Part shown: positions 9,198 to 18,200 of the stretch, piece after piece
How positions within the stretch are numbered: position 1 is the first letter of the stretch
Layout of the letters: every line of letters begins with the position of its first letter
Assembly (NCBI GenBank): GCA_009784005.1
Contig: WRCE01000005.1
Location: forward strand, 1-64,000
Reading direction: 5' to 3'
Length of the DNA: 64,000 nucleotides
DNA from: Candidatus Methanimicrococcus labiotermitis
GTDB taxonomy: Archaea; Halobacteriota; Methanosarcinia; Methanosarcinales; Methanosarcinaceae
Made by a program: the position numbers and the translations under genes
Notes under the pieces: model-generated
Told to the model about the DNA's origin: nothing
Seen by the model: the letters and a program-made list of their open reading frames with translations, nothing else
Database searches by the model: none

Positions 9198-10301
9198 TTA
9201 TTCGTATGTGAAAATATCCGTGTCGTTGTCATTGTTTGTAATGACGCGCTCTTGCTTCGCCTGCTGCGGTTTGCCGCCGCGCCGTCCGCCGAATTTGCGG
9301 CCTCCGGGGTCTTTTTCGGCAATGATGTATTCGCAGCCGGCATTGCAATCTTCATCTTCGTCGCCTTTTCGTTTCACTTTGTTGGTGCCGATGATGTATT
9401 CGCTGTTGTCGGGAAGGTCGGGCTCGGCTTTTTTCGGGATCTTTTGAACCGAGAATGTGTTTTGAGAAGGAGCAGCCGCGGGTTTTTGTCCCGAAGGCGC
9501 CGCGAGTCTTTGGCCCGAAGGCGCCGCGAGTCTTTGACCCGAAGACGCCGCAGATTTGTATTCCGGAGCCGCGGATTCGTTCAAAGCGGAGACGTCCAGA
9601 ATTTCATCATCGGTGTCCGCGAAATAAAAGGGATCGTTGCTTGCCGGAATTGTTTTGGCGGGCACGAATTTTTCAGGTTCCGCGTTATTTTTTTTTGCGG
9701 GAACAAATTCCTGATATTCCCAGCCGTCAGATTTGCGGGAGGTAAACGATACCGGCGAAATCGGTGTCGCGGGGCCTGCAGGCTCGGGCCGGCCGCCGAA
9801 TCCCGGAATTGTTGTCTTTTTAGACGGCTCCGGCGTAGCGGACGGATAAGGCGTGTAAGAAGAGAAGGGGGAGTCGGATGGAGGAGAGGGGTTGGAGGGA
9901 TTTGAGGGGTTTGAGGAGTTGGAAGAGGAATAGGAAGGGGAGGATGAATAATCGTTGCTTTTCGGTTTTTCGTAAGACAACGTTTTGGGCATCTCGTAAA
10001 TATCAGGCGTGCGGACCTTTTCAAGCTGTTTGGACAGCGCGTTTAATGATGTTTTCAAATCAACGATTTCGCGGACGATACCGTCTTGCGTTGTTGATAA
10101 TTCATGAAGGCGCTGTTCGATGAGGCGAAGTCTGTCATATGGCACCGTCTCCGGCTGAAGTTCTTCTCGGATTTCCGAAATAACCGAAAGGCGCAGGTCA
10201 TCCTCAATGGCGTCCATACGCATCTCAATTTTTTCTTCCAGTTCGTCGAATATCCTTTTCTCAATCTTTTCAGTTCCGCTGTATCTGAGTTTTCCGTTCA
10301 A
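9198..10301 (-). CDS. Uncharacterised smc-linked low-complexity protein
   Basis: I do not recognise a defined function. Residues 1 to about 105 are helical and probably coiled coil (EKIEKRIFDELEEKIEMRMDAIEDDL, then LRLIEQRLHELSTTQDG). A long Ser/Pro/Asn-rich disordered region follows, including SNPSNPSNPS and three copies of the 8-residue unit AAPSGQRL. The tail has two EYIIG/EYIIA segments and a basic GRKFGGRRGGK stretch that could contact nucleic acid. It sits 50 bp upstream of smc on the same strand, so a role with condensin is plausible but only by context. Its linker appears to have grown by repeat expansion. Confidence 0.6.
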   Translation of the reverse strand: MNGKLRYSGTEKIEKRIFDELEEKIEMRMDAIEDDLRLSVISEIREELQPETVPYDRLRLIEQRLHELSTTQDGIVREIVDLKTSLNALSKQLEKVRTPDIYEMPKTLSYEKPKSNDYSSSPSYSSSNSSNPSNPSNPSPPSDSPFSSYTPYPSATPEPSKKTTIPGFGGRPEPAGPATPISPVSFTSRKSDGWEYQEFVPAKKNNAEPEKFVPAKTIPASNDPFYFADTDDEILDVSALNESAAPEYKSAASSGQRLAAPSGQRLAAPSGQKPAAAPSQNTFSVQKIPKKAEPDLPDNSEYIIGTNKVKRKGDEDEDCNAGCEYIIAEKDPGGRKFGGRRGGKPQQAKQERVITNNDNDTDIFTYE

Positions 10302-10332
10302 CCTTGTCCCTCGGCTCGTTTCTTTGAATATT

Positions 10333-10412
10333 TATGACGTAATATATGTGGCGTAATAATATGACGTAATATATGTGGCATAATAATATGACGTAATATT
10401 TGTGGCGTTAAT
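10333..10412. repeat. 27-bp tandem repeat, 3 copies
   Basis: Three copies of a 27-bp unit starting TATGACGTAATATATGTGGC fill the region upstream of the smc-linked gene. They overlap its expected promoter, so they may supply or displace TATA-like sequence. The remaining bases to 10563 hold no gene I can see, apart from an AT-rich stretch near 10470-10490 (TTTATATAATATATATAGC). Confidence 0.88.
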
Positions 10413-10563
10413 GTGTCAATGAAAAAATGTAATGAATAATGAAAAAGTGAATTGAATATAAACTGTTATGTTTATATAATATATATAGCTTACACACGAT
10501 TCAATTACCCGTTCTTTCTTTTAAAGAAACGGGATGACAGGAAAAACAGGTTGCCCGCTATCA

Positions 10564-11052
10564 TTAAAATATAAAGTTTGTGGTTATGTCATACCCCAGA
10601 TGGCAAAGAAGCAAAACCAATGTAAAACGCACGAATTTTCCGATAAGGACCAATATTGTGAATCTCTTAAAGTCGTACCGAACGGCGCCGGCAACAAACG
10701 GAAAAACGTCTCCGATGACAGGAACCGATGTAAAAAGCAGCAACCACGCGCCGTATTTTTTGAATTGTTGCAATCCTTTTTCATATTTTTCGGGGCTGAT
10801 GATTTCAAACCGGTTTGAAATTTTATGGACGCCCCAGTATCCGAAGAGATAAGTTGTCAAGGAACCGAAGTAACTGCCCGCCGTTGCCACAAATATTATG
10901 AGCCAGAAGTTGTGTGTCTTAAACATCAAGGCAATGAGAACTTCCGGGCTGAACATAACCAAAGAAGCGGCGACAAACGCGCTGATAAATAAACTGAGAT
11001 AACCGTAATTAAACAAAAAATCGTTAATTATCAGCATAATGGTTTCAAACAT
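10564..11052 (-). CDS. VTT-domain (DedA/YqaA-like) membrane protein
   Basis: A multi-pass membrane protein of 162 residues. It has hydrophobic segments near residues 5-45, a conserved central loop (ATAGSYFGSLTTYLFGYWGVHKI) and a C-terminal hydrophobic pair (RFTILVLIGKFVRFTLVLLLC). The motif FTSVPVIGDVFPFVAGAVRY is typical of the SNARE-associated/VTT family, whose members act in lipid scrambling or transport; the substrate here is unknown. The ATG at 11052 follows AAAGGAGTAAAG, so the frame opening at 11121 is not the start. Confidence 0.8.
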   Translation of the reverse strand: MFETIMLIINDFLFNYGYLSLFISAFVAASLVMFSPEVLIALMFKTHNFWLIIFVATAGSYFGSLTTYLFGYWGVHKISNRFEIISPEKYEKGLQQFKKYGAWLLLFTSVPVIGDVFPFVAGAVRYDFKRFTILVLIGKFVRFTLVLLLCHLGYDITTNFIF

Positions 11053-11235
11053 CTTTACTCCTTTTTTCGGGAACATTCCCCATTTTTCTGTCAGCGTACC
11101 GATATCGGCACAAATCGGCACAAATCGACACCGGCATAAACCGATTCAACATTACCAAATAAGCATAATCGATATTAAAATTACCGATGTCGGCATAACC
11201 GATATTTCCGATCGGATTTATCGGATTTATCGGCT

Positions 11236-11523
11236 TTACCTTATCCTTACTTCAAAGAACATTTCAATCGCCATGCCGACAGATATCTTTTCTTTTTGAC
11301 GCACTTTTGCGGGCAAGGCAATAAAATGCGTTCCGTTGCCCATCGGCAACAGGGATGTCGGCCAGCTCGAGTTGCCGACCTTCGCGGTGACCGCAATAAG
11401 CCCGCGGTCTGAAAGATGTTCAAGCGGCTTGCTTAATTCGGACGGGACGGAAACATAATGCCAGCCCATTTCGCGTTCAAATAATTCGACTTTAGCAATG
11501 AATGTATTGTTCATATCAATCAT
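11236..11523 (-). CDS. DUF1905 domain protein
   Basis: A small beta-barrel protein of 95 residues with the DUF1905 pattern: GWHYVSVP, VTAKVGNSSWPTSLLPMG and HFIALPAKVRQKEKISVGM. The family often occurs alone or fused to YdeI-like domains; its function is not established. Two ATG codons, at 11523 and 11514, are equally possible starts. A 12-bp repeat array lies immediately upstream, within the likely promoter. Confidence 0.8.
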   Translation of the reverse strand: MIDMNNTFIAKVELFEREMGWHYVSVPSELSKPLEHLSDRGLIAVTAKVGNSSWPTSLLPMGNGTHFIALPAKVRQKEKISVGMAIEMFFEVRIR

Positions 11524-11564
11524 CTTTCATCTTATTTCATTGTCTTATGCATTGCCCTATGTTA

Positions 11565-11735
11565 TCAATCGTCTTATGCATTATCATATGCATTATCATA
11601 TGCGTTATCATATGCGTTATCATATGCGTTATCATATGCGTTATCATATGCGTTATCATATGCGTTGTCATATGCGTTGTCATATGCGTTGTCATATGCG
11701 TTGTCATACGCGTTGTCATATGCGTTGTCTTGCGT
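11565..11735. repeat. 12-bp tandem repeat (CATATGCGTTAT), about 14 copies
   Basis: The 12-bp unit with core CATATGCGTTAT runs from about 11565 to 11735. Its middle copies are nearly identical and a second block has TTGTCATATGCG. Because 12 is a multiple of three, it opens long meaningless reading frames on both strands. Confidence 0.95.
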
Positions 11736-11802
11736 TATCAATCATTTCATTGTCTTATGTGCGTAAGGGACATATTAGCTTATTTATTCCAAACAATACG
11801 GC

Positions 11803-12399
11803 TTATTCCGCTTCCCATTTCATAACGATACGCCCGCCGAAACCCTGCAGCCGCGTCATAAGGTCTAATCTGGTTTTGATGACCTTAAATCCCATTCTCT
11901 CGTAAAATTTCTTTGCTCTCGGATTTTTTGTCATGACATCGAGTCCGATGGCATTATAGCCTAAATCGCTGCGGATAAATTCGATTAACTTTGTACCGAT
12001 GCCTGTGCTTCTGTATTCGGGGCTCGTTGCGATAAAGTCGATGAAGATTTCGTGAGGGCTGCCGGCGTGAGGTTTGCACATCGTTGAATACATCGCCTTA
12101 TACATGGTTTTTCCCGCAAAAGCGGACAGGGTGTCGGGAAGTGTCTTCATAAAATTTTCCCTGTTCAAGTTCAACGCGCGTTTTTGATAATTCCCCAACC
12201 CTAAAAAGCCCACAGCTTCACCGTTTTGAAGATAGGCGTAGGTTGTATCGCAGTCAAAGGAATTTTTGAACAGCCAATGCAACTTTTCCTTGTCCTTTGA
12301 AACGACCGAAATGATATGATAAAAACCTTCGATAAAGACGTTTATAGCTTGATTCATTTGATTTTCGTCAAGTTCGGATATTTTTTTTATTTCGTCCAT
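11803..12399 (-). CDS. GNAT family N-acetyltransferase
   Basis: A 198-residue GNAT acetyltransferase predicted to use acetyl-CoA. The acyl-CoA-binding region is FIDFIATSPEYRSTGIGTKL (Q/RxxGxG/A-type loop RSTGIG), followed by IGLDVMTKNPRAKKFYERMGF, the classic C-terminal GNAT strand-helix. The substrate cannot be told. The start at 12399 has GGAGAG nine bases upstream; the frame opens earlier at 12450 without a ribosome site. It is divergent from the larA-like gene. Confidence 0.85.
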   Translation of the reverse strand: MDEIKKISELDENQMNQAINVFIEGFYHIISVVSKDKEKLHWLFKNSFDCDTTYAYLQNGEAVGFLGLGNYQKRALNLNRENFMKTLPDTLSAFAGKTMYKAMYSTMCKPHAGSPHEIFIDFIATSPEYRSTGIGTKLIEFIRSDLGYNAIGLDVMTKNPRAKKFYERMGFKVIKTRLDLMTRLQGFGGRIVMKWEAE

Positions 12400-12472
12400 G
12401 ATTCTCTCCGTATTCCGGTTTTTCAAGATTTTCAATTTCACTTGCTTCAAGCAGTTATCGATGTTATCTGCA

Positions 12473-12603
12473 CCGTCAACACCGTCAACACCGTCAACAC
12501 CGTCAACACGTCAACACCGTCAACACGTCAACACCGTCAACACTGTCAACACGTCAACACCGTCAACACAGTCAACACGTCAACACGTCAACACAGTCAA
12601 CAT
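12473..12603. repeat. 9-bp CACCGTCAA tandem repeat
   Basis: About fifteen copies of CACCGTCAA and shortened variants (CACGTCAA, CACTGTCAA) lie in the divergent gap between the GNAT gene and the larA-like gene. The 8-bp variants break the reading frame. The rest of the gap, to 12744, has a duplicated TTTATATCCG motif and a TATA-like TTATTTAAACG near 12697-12707 that suits the downstream gene. Confidence 0.92.
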
Positions 12604-12744
12604 AATTGTTTTCTATGCAATAAATTAAGAACAGTTAATTAAGAACCGTTTATATCCGTTGAATTGTATGAAAAACAGTTTATATCCGGTCATAAGTTAT
12701 TTAAACGTATATTCGGCTTCTAAGCATAAAAAGAGTGACACCTT

Positions 12745-14004
12745 ATGACATCCAATAAAATATCGGTTCCTTACGGGAGCGGCCAATTGTCTTTTGAATT
12801 GCCGGAATCCTGTTTTTCGGGAACGATTCTTCCGTCCGGCGAGGATACCTCTGTCGGCTCACCCGATGATATTATCCGAAGCGCTCTGGCAGCGCCTGTC
12901 GGAACGAAAAGATTGTCCGAGTCTGTCGGCCCGAGTCATAAGATCGCCGTTATTATCAATGACATTACACGCCCGACGCCATCCGCTTATTTGATTCCTT
13001 TCGTTTTGGAGGAACTGGAAGCAGCGGGCGTTCCTGATGAAAATATTACTTTTTATTTTGCGCTTGGCCTTCACCGCGCGAACACGGAAGATGAAATGAA
13101 GGAACTTCTCGGCGAAGGTGTTTACAGCCGATACAAATTTGTTCAGCATGAAGTCGGTTCATACCCTGTGACGTCTTTTGGTCAGACTTCCCGCGGAACG
13201 CCGATTGAAATTTATGAGGACATTCCGAAAAATGATTTTATCATCGGAATCGGAGAAATCGGATTTCATTATTACGCCGGCTACAGCGGCGGCGCCAAGT
13301 CCGTTTTACCCGGCGTCAGTTCTGAAAGTTCGGTGATTGCCAACCATAAAATGATGATTGAGAAAAATGCTGTATCGGGACGCGTTGACAGCCCTGTCCG
13401 TGCAGACCTTGAGGAAGCCGTGAAAAAGGTAGGCCTTGATTTTATCTTGAATGTTGTGTTGGACAGCCGTAAACAAGTCGTTGCCGCGTTTGCCGGCGAT
13501 TTCATTGAAGCGCACCGAAAAGGCGTGTTGGTCGTTGACGCGCTTTACAAAGTCAAGGCGCCGCCCGCCGACGCCGTCATTGTCTCCTGCGGCGGCTACC
13601 CGAAAGATATCAATTTATACCAAACGAACAAAGCGCTTGATAACGCGACGCAGGCCGTTGCCGAAGGCGGTTCCATAATCGTTGTCTCCGAATGCCGCGA
13701 CGGCATCGGCAACGATGTTTATGACCGCTGGAACAAATCCTGCAAAACCGCGGCCGACGCCATTGCTCGTTTTAAAAAGGAGTTTGAATTCGGCGGCCAC
13801 AAGGCGGCGACAACCGCCGCCGCGTCTATTCGTTTCAATCTGTATTTGGTTTCATCCCTCTCTGACGAAGCCGCTCGCGAGGCATTTTTTGAGCCGTGCG
13901 CAACGATTGAAGAAGCCATCGCGCGTGTTCTTTCAGAAAATCCGAAAGCCAAGTTCTCGGTTATGCCTTACGGCGGACAGACTTTGCCGGTGATTGAGGA
14001 GTAA
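12745..14004 (+). CDS. LarA-family nickel-pincer racemase/epimerase
   Basis: A 419-residue protein homologous to lactate racemase LarA, which interconverts 2-hydroxyacid stereoisomers using a nickel-pincer nucleotide. The residues expected from LarA are present: His110 in LGLHR (LarA H108), His175 in GFHYYAG (H174) and Lys185 in SGGAKSVLPG, the pincer-attachment lysine (K184). The motif NDITRPTPS is also family-typical. The LarA superfamily contains enzymes for several hydroxyacids, so the true substrate is open. LarB/C/E cofactor genes are not in this window. The ATG has GAGTGAC just upstream. Confidence 0.88.
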   Translation: MTSNKISVPYGSGQLSFELPESCFSGTILPSGEDTSVGSPDDIIRSALAAPVGTKRLSESVGPSHKIAVIINDITRPTPSAYLIPFVLEELEAAGVPDENITFYFALGLHRANTEDEMKELLGEGVYSRYKFVQHEVGSYPVTSFGQTSRGTPIEIYEDIPKNDFIIGIGEIGFHYYAGYSGGAKSVLPGVSSESSVIANHKMMIEKNAVSGRVDSPVRADLEEAVKKVGLDFILNVVLDSRKQVVAAFAGDFIEAHRKGVLVVDALYKVKAPPADAVIVSCGGYPKDINLYQTNKALDNATQAVAEGGSIIVVSECRDGIGNDVYDRWNKSCKTAADAIARFKKEFEFGGHKAATTAAASIRFNLYLVSSLSDEAAREAFFEPCATIEEAIARVLSENPKAKFSVMPYGGQTLPVIEE

Positions 14005-14017
14005 AATCCTTCTTTTT

Positions 14018-14100
14018 TTGTTCTTTCATTTTTGTTCTTTCATTTTTGTTCTTTCGTTTTAGTTTTTGTTTTAGTTTTTGTTTTAGTTTTTGTTTTTTTT
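14018..14100. repeat. T-rich tandem repeat (TTTTTGTTCTTTCAT type)
   Basis: About three copies of TTTTTGTTCTTTCAT are followed by copies of TTTAGTTTTTGT. They lie immediately after the larA-like stop and could also serve as a poly-T termination zone, which archaeal RNA polymerase uses. Confidence 0.8.
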
Positions 14101-14223
14101 ATTATTTTTTCTTCGTTTTTGACGCACCGCTTCATCGCATTTTATCTTATTTCTGTCTCGTCATATCTTGGTTTTTTCAAAAAAAATACTGTTTGTTATT
14201 TCTCTTTATTTTTTTGCAGCAAT

Positions 14224-14276
14224 CTCCATTTTCGAATTTGTGCGCTGCTTCGCATCGCCCAACTCCGAAAATGGAG
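14224..14276 (+). promoter_or_regulatory. Hairpin overlapping a strong ribosome site
   Basis: An 11-bp perfect inverted repeat, CTCCATTTTCG (14224-14234) with CGAAAATGGAG (14266-14276), encloses a 31-nt loop that has a further small stem TGCG/CGCA. The 3' arm runs directly into GGAGGTGG, a strong ribosome-binding sequence before the ATG at 14285. Folding would hide part of it. It could be a translational switch, or simply a terminator with downstream T residues. Confidence 0.6.
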
Positions 14277-14284
14277 GTGGTTTT

Positions 14285-14449
14285 ATGTTTTTTTTTGTTT
14301 TATTTCTTCTCGGTTTTATGTTTTGTGTTTGTTTTTTCGTCTCGGTTTTGTGTTTTTTGTTTTTCATTCTTTTCGATTTTTCCATAATCATTTATAACAA
14401 GAAAACCTATTCTAAACAATCATTTTCGTTTTTTTATAATTACTTCTGA
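14285..14449 (+). CDS. Possible small hydrophobic membrane peptide
   Basis: A 54-codon frame begins MFFFVLFLLGFMFCVC, with GGAGGTGG six bases upstream. The product is almost wholly hydrophobic for 40 residues with a short polar tail (YNKKTYSKQSFSFFYNYF). Much of the hydrophobicity comes from a T-rich sequence, so it may be non-coding. The exceptional ribosome site and its place just upstream of afpA are the reasons for listing it. Confidence 0.3.
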   Translation: MFFFVLFLLGFMFCVCFFVSVLCFLFFILFDFSIIIYNKKTYSKQSFSFFYNYF

Positions 14450-14468
14450 AGGGAATTTGGAGATATCT

Positions 14469-15026
14469 ATGGCAAAAAAAGAAATACGTGTACCGACCCG
14501 CCGGTTGGCTTGGGGCATTACCGGCGCCGGCGACAAACTGGAAGAAACGATTGACGTGATGCGCGCGGTCAAGGAAAGAGGGTGGCGTATTGATGTTTTC
14601 GTTTCTTTAGAGGGCGAAACCGTTCTGAAATGGTACAGACAATTCGAAACCGTGTCAACTGATTTTGATTCCTGTGCAGTTGAGAGGGGGGCGAATTCGC
14701 CGTTCATTCTCGGCGATTTGCAGACAGGGCAATATGACGCGCTCATCGTCTCGCCGGCGACAGCCAATACAGTTGCCAAAATTGTTTACGGCATCAGCGA
14801 CACATTACTGACAAACGCCGTCGGCCAATGCGCAAAGGGGGATACGCCGATTTACATTTATCCGGTGGACGGCAAAAAAGGAAAAATAAAAACGAAGGCG
14901 CCAAACGGACGCGAATTTGAATTGAAAATGAGAAAAATAGATGTTGTCAACGCAAAAAAACTGAAGAAAATGGAAAACATTCAGGTTTTGAAAGCGCCGG
15001 CTGAACTGAAAAAATATTTCAAATGA
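14469..15026 (+). CDS. afpA: Archaeoflavoprotein AfpA-like
   Basis: A 185-residue flavoprotein of the flavin-dependent decarboxylase-like fold (the UbiX/DmrX/AfpA group). LAWGITGAGDKLEETIDVM, VFVSLEGETVLKWY and YDALIVSPATANTVAKIVYGISDTLLTNA match archaeoflavoprotein AfpA, an FMN protein linked to ferredoxin-dependent electron transfer in Archaeoglobus. It lacks the ferredoxin domain of DmrX (dihydromethanopterin reductase). The ATG at 14469 follows TTTGGAG. A perfect terminator-like hairpin lies 23 bp after the stop. Confidence 0.82.
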   Translation: MAKKEIRVPTRRLAWGITGAGDKLEETIDVMRAVKERGWRIDVFVSLEGETVLKWYRQFETVSTDFDSCAVERGANSPFILGDLQTGQYDALIVSPATANTVAKIVYGISDTLLTNAVGQCAKGDTPIYIYPVDGKKGKIKTKAPNGREFELKMRKIDVVNAKKLKKMENIQVLKAPAELKKYFK

Positions 15027-15048
15027 ATTTCGTTTTCAAAAAAATAAA

Positions 15049-15076
15049 GAAGCAAAAGATGGATTTCTTTTGCTTC
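15049..15076 (+). terminator. Terminator-like hairpin after afpA
   Basis: GAAGCAAAAG (15049-15058) pairs perfectly with CTTTTGCTTC (15067-15076) around an 8-nt loop, and T-rich sequence follows. It lies at the convergent junction of afpA and the cobN-like gene. Confidence 0.65.
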
Positions 15077-15235
15077 GTTTCTTGCTTTTGTTTCTTGCTT
15101 GTCTTGCTTGTTTCTTGCTTTTGTTTCTTGCTTGTCTTGCTTGTTTCTTGCTTTTGTTTCTTGCTTGTCTTGCTTGTTTCTTGCTTTTGTTTCTTGCTTA
15201 TTTCTTGCTTGTTTCTTGTTGTTTCTTGCTTCAAT
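15077..15235. repeat. 33-bp tandem repeat of TTGCTTTTGTTTC motifs
   Basis: About four copies of a 33-bp unit are built from TTGCTTTTGTTTC and TTGCTTGTC motifs. The motif resembles the 3' arm of the adjacent hairpin, which suggests the array grew from that arm. Confidence 0.9.
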
Positions 15236-15244
15236 TCATCGTTT

Positions 15245-18200
15245 TCAATCTTTACGGCGGAATCCGTAGAAAATTGCGCCGACAATCAGGACAACGAAGA
15301 TGATGGCGAACATGCTGGACGCCGAGAATGTCGGGTTTTGATTGAAATTGCGGATGCTGTTGACGGTTTCGCCGAGGACGGATGATGTCATTTCGTATCC
15401 CACAACTTCGCCGGGGGCTTGGCCGATGTCGGTGCCGTAGCCGCCGCCGCCTTCCTGTTCTCTTTCGCTTTCTGAAAAGCGGGGGGCGTCAGCGATGATT
15501 GCCTGACCGAAACCGGTGGCGGCTGTGATGCTTGGTGTCGATTCTGTTCTTTCAAACGATCTTTCCATCACAGTTTCCATGATCTGCATGAATTTCTCTT
15601 GGTCTTCTTTGTTGATGCCCGCGACAGCCATCTGTCCTTCTATGAATCTGACAAAGGTCGGGTTGCCGCAGGTGTGGTGGCAGCAGGCAACGCCGTGTTC
15701 GAGAACGGATTCAACAAAGTCGACAACCAGATGATTCATGACATCAGTGGTTGGGTTCCAATATTTTCCGTCTTCCTTTGTCGCCACTGAAATCATACGG
15801 GCTAACGCGGATTGGTGGCTGTAAGAGTACTGCGGGTCGGACTTCAGCCAGTCACCGTTATCTCCTGTCAGGAAGCTTTCGTAGACTGAATTCCACATAT
15901 CGGCCGTGATTAAATCCGGCTGAAGCGCAGACCAACCCCACATGTAATCAACAACTTTGGAGAACTCGCGGGCGCCGGCGTAACCGTGCTGCTGCATACC
16001 GTCAATCCATTTCTGGTTCGTATAACGCGCTCGAATTTCGTTTTCAATGAACTTTGAAAGCGGTTCCATAACGCCGTCGCCCTTTCTCAGATTCATGATA
16101 TACGAATCCGGGTATTTGCCGCTGGCGTAGGCAACGGCTGCGTTTAATCCGCCGAGGAACTGGTAGAAGTCATCGTTGTCAAGAACGCCGTATAACGGTG
16201 TTGAACGGCTGTGAACAGTTATGGCGACATTTGAAAGGAGATATTCAAACACATAGTTGTTATTGGCCGTTCCCCATTCGCCAAGGCTGGTGTAGGCGAA
16301 TCCCATTTGGTTAATGAAATGTTTCGCCAAATCGCTCGTATCGTTCCAGTGCTCGTCAGCCTCAATCAGTTCCGACAATCCGATATTGTACGTTCCGAAA
16401 ACCGTTCCGAAAACGCGGGAAAGAAGCGCCTGATTCGGGTCATTTCTGTCGGGATTGCCGAATTCGTCGAATTTGGGCTCTCCATAAGCCGTCTTCTTTA
16501 TGAGTTCTTGCGTGTTCTCATAAACGTAGTTGGCAGGGCCGGCGGTTGTCCATGATTCACGTGTTTCGCCGGTTCCTCTGACATACGGGTTGTCATGCCA
16601 GTAATACACTTTTCGGACAGCTTCGTCAATCAAACGGACTTTGTCGGGATAGGTGTCGCGGTAAAGGCTTGAAATTTCGACAACAATATCAATGCGCGGG
16701 CGAGTGAGGACATCTCCTTTTTGCGCGAGAAGAGTCGATTTGACGACTTCGCCTTTTTCATTGTATTCTTTGTAATACAGGTCTCTGTCCACAGTTATTC
16801 TCAGCTCTTCCTCTTTTAACGGATAAAATCCGGTAACAAGGGCGGTTTCATTCCATATCGGTTTGACGCCGAGGACAAAGAGTATTTGCGACTCCATGAC
16901 GCCTTCCGATCTGGTTGATTCGCCCGCGAACAAGACAAAGCCGATGGTTCGAGGCCATTCGCCGTGCTTTTCGTAATGGCTCAAAAGCAATTGATTCGTT
17001 AACGGAACCGCTGTATTCCATGCTTGCTCTGTGGGCATCTTTCTGTTGTCAAAGTTGTAGAAGTTGCCGCCGGTCGGAACAACTCCCCTTTCGCCGCCGG
17101 CCGGGCCGGGCGCGTTGGTCACGGGGTCGCCGCCGGGTTTTGAGAAGATGAATTTTCCTTCCAAAGCTTTGACCAATTGAGTGATTTCTTGGGTCGTCAG
17201 GTTCAATAATCCGGAATAGTAAAGGCCGGTGTCCAAATAGCTGTTGATTTTGTCAGCTTCGCCGCTACTGATTGCGGGAATGATGTATTCGGCGTCCTTT
17301 TGGCTCTTCGCTTCGAAATAGTCATCAATGACGGAGTCTGATTTTCCCTTGCTTAAAGCGTCTTGGATGAGCCCGACAGCGTCTTCGTAGACGATGCCGT
17401 CAATGCCGGTGACATATTTGACATAGCCGGTGCCGAGCATGGAGAGAACCATTTCGGTCAAGCTTTGTCCTTTTAAGGGTTGGCCGAAAACGTGTAAACC
17501 GAAAGGCATGTATTCCAATCTCAAGTCTTCCAATATTTCATCAACGTCTTCCAAAATGTCATCGAATTCGTCATCGGTCATTTTCTCTAATGATTCCGCC
17601 GTGACGCCGAGTTCTCTGCCGATTCCGGTTGAGATAATCAATCGAATAATTGTCTTTTTGTGTTCGGCTTTGACCTCATCAATCAGATGCAAGGATTCAA
17701 AACTGACAATAGAATTTTTAAGCACGTCATAATCGCCGTAAAGGTCAGCGTAAACAATTGCCGGCGTCATGTGGTCAACAAGAACCGCGTTTCCGCGTCT
17801 TTTCGCTTGCATGCCTTCACCGACCACATCAACGATGTAGGGGTAGACAACGGGGAGATTCCCAATTAAAAATGCAGGCCATTCGTAGCGGGAAAGTCCG
17901 GATTCTTGACCGGGCAGCCATTCTTGTGTGCCGTGCGTTCCGAAGTGGATGATTGCGTCCGCGCCGAATCCGTATTCTTCGGATTTGACGAGGTCTTTGT
18001 TTTGGAGCCACAAATAAAACGCGATGTACTGGTGCGTCGGCGGCAAGGTTGCGCTGTGGTAGAGTGTCTGGGCGTTTTCGGAAGTGCCGCGGGACGGTTG
18101 CGGTGTCAGAATGAAGCGCCCCTTTGACGCGTCATCCGTCACATCGATGTACGGAATAACAATGTATCCTTGGTACACCATGACCTTTCCCGGAGCGGTG

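Noticed and set aside
11498-11905. Long plus-strand and minus-strand reading frames of repeated HMRY, ICVI or THMT
   Set aside because: They are produced by the 12-bp tandem repeat, have no ribosome site and no protein-like composition.
14032-14397. Overlapping phenylalanine-rich frames upstream of afpA
   Set aside because: They follow from T-rich DNA. Only the shorter frame at 14285, with a strong ribosome site, was kept as a low-confidence candidate.
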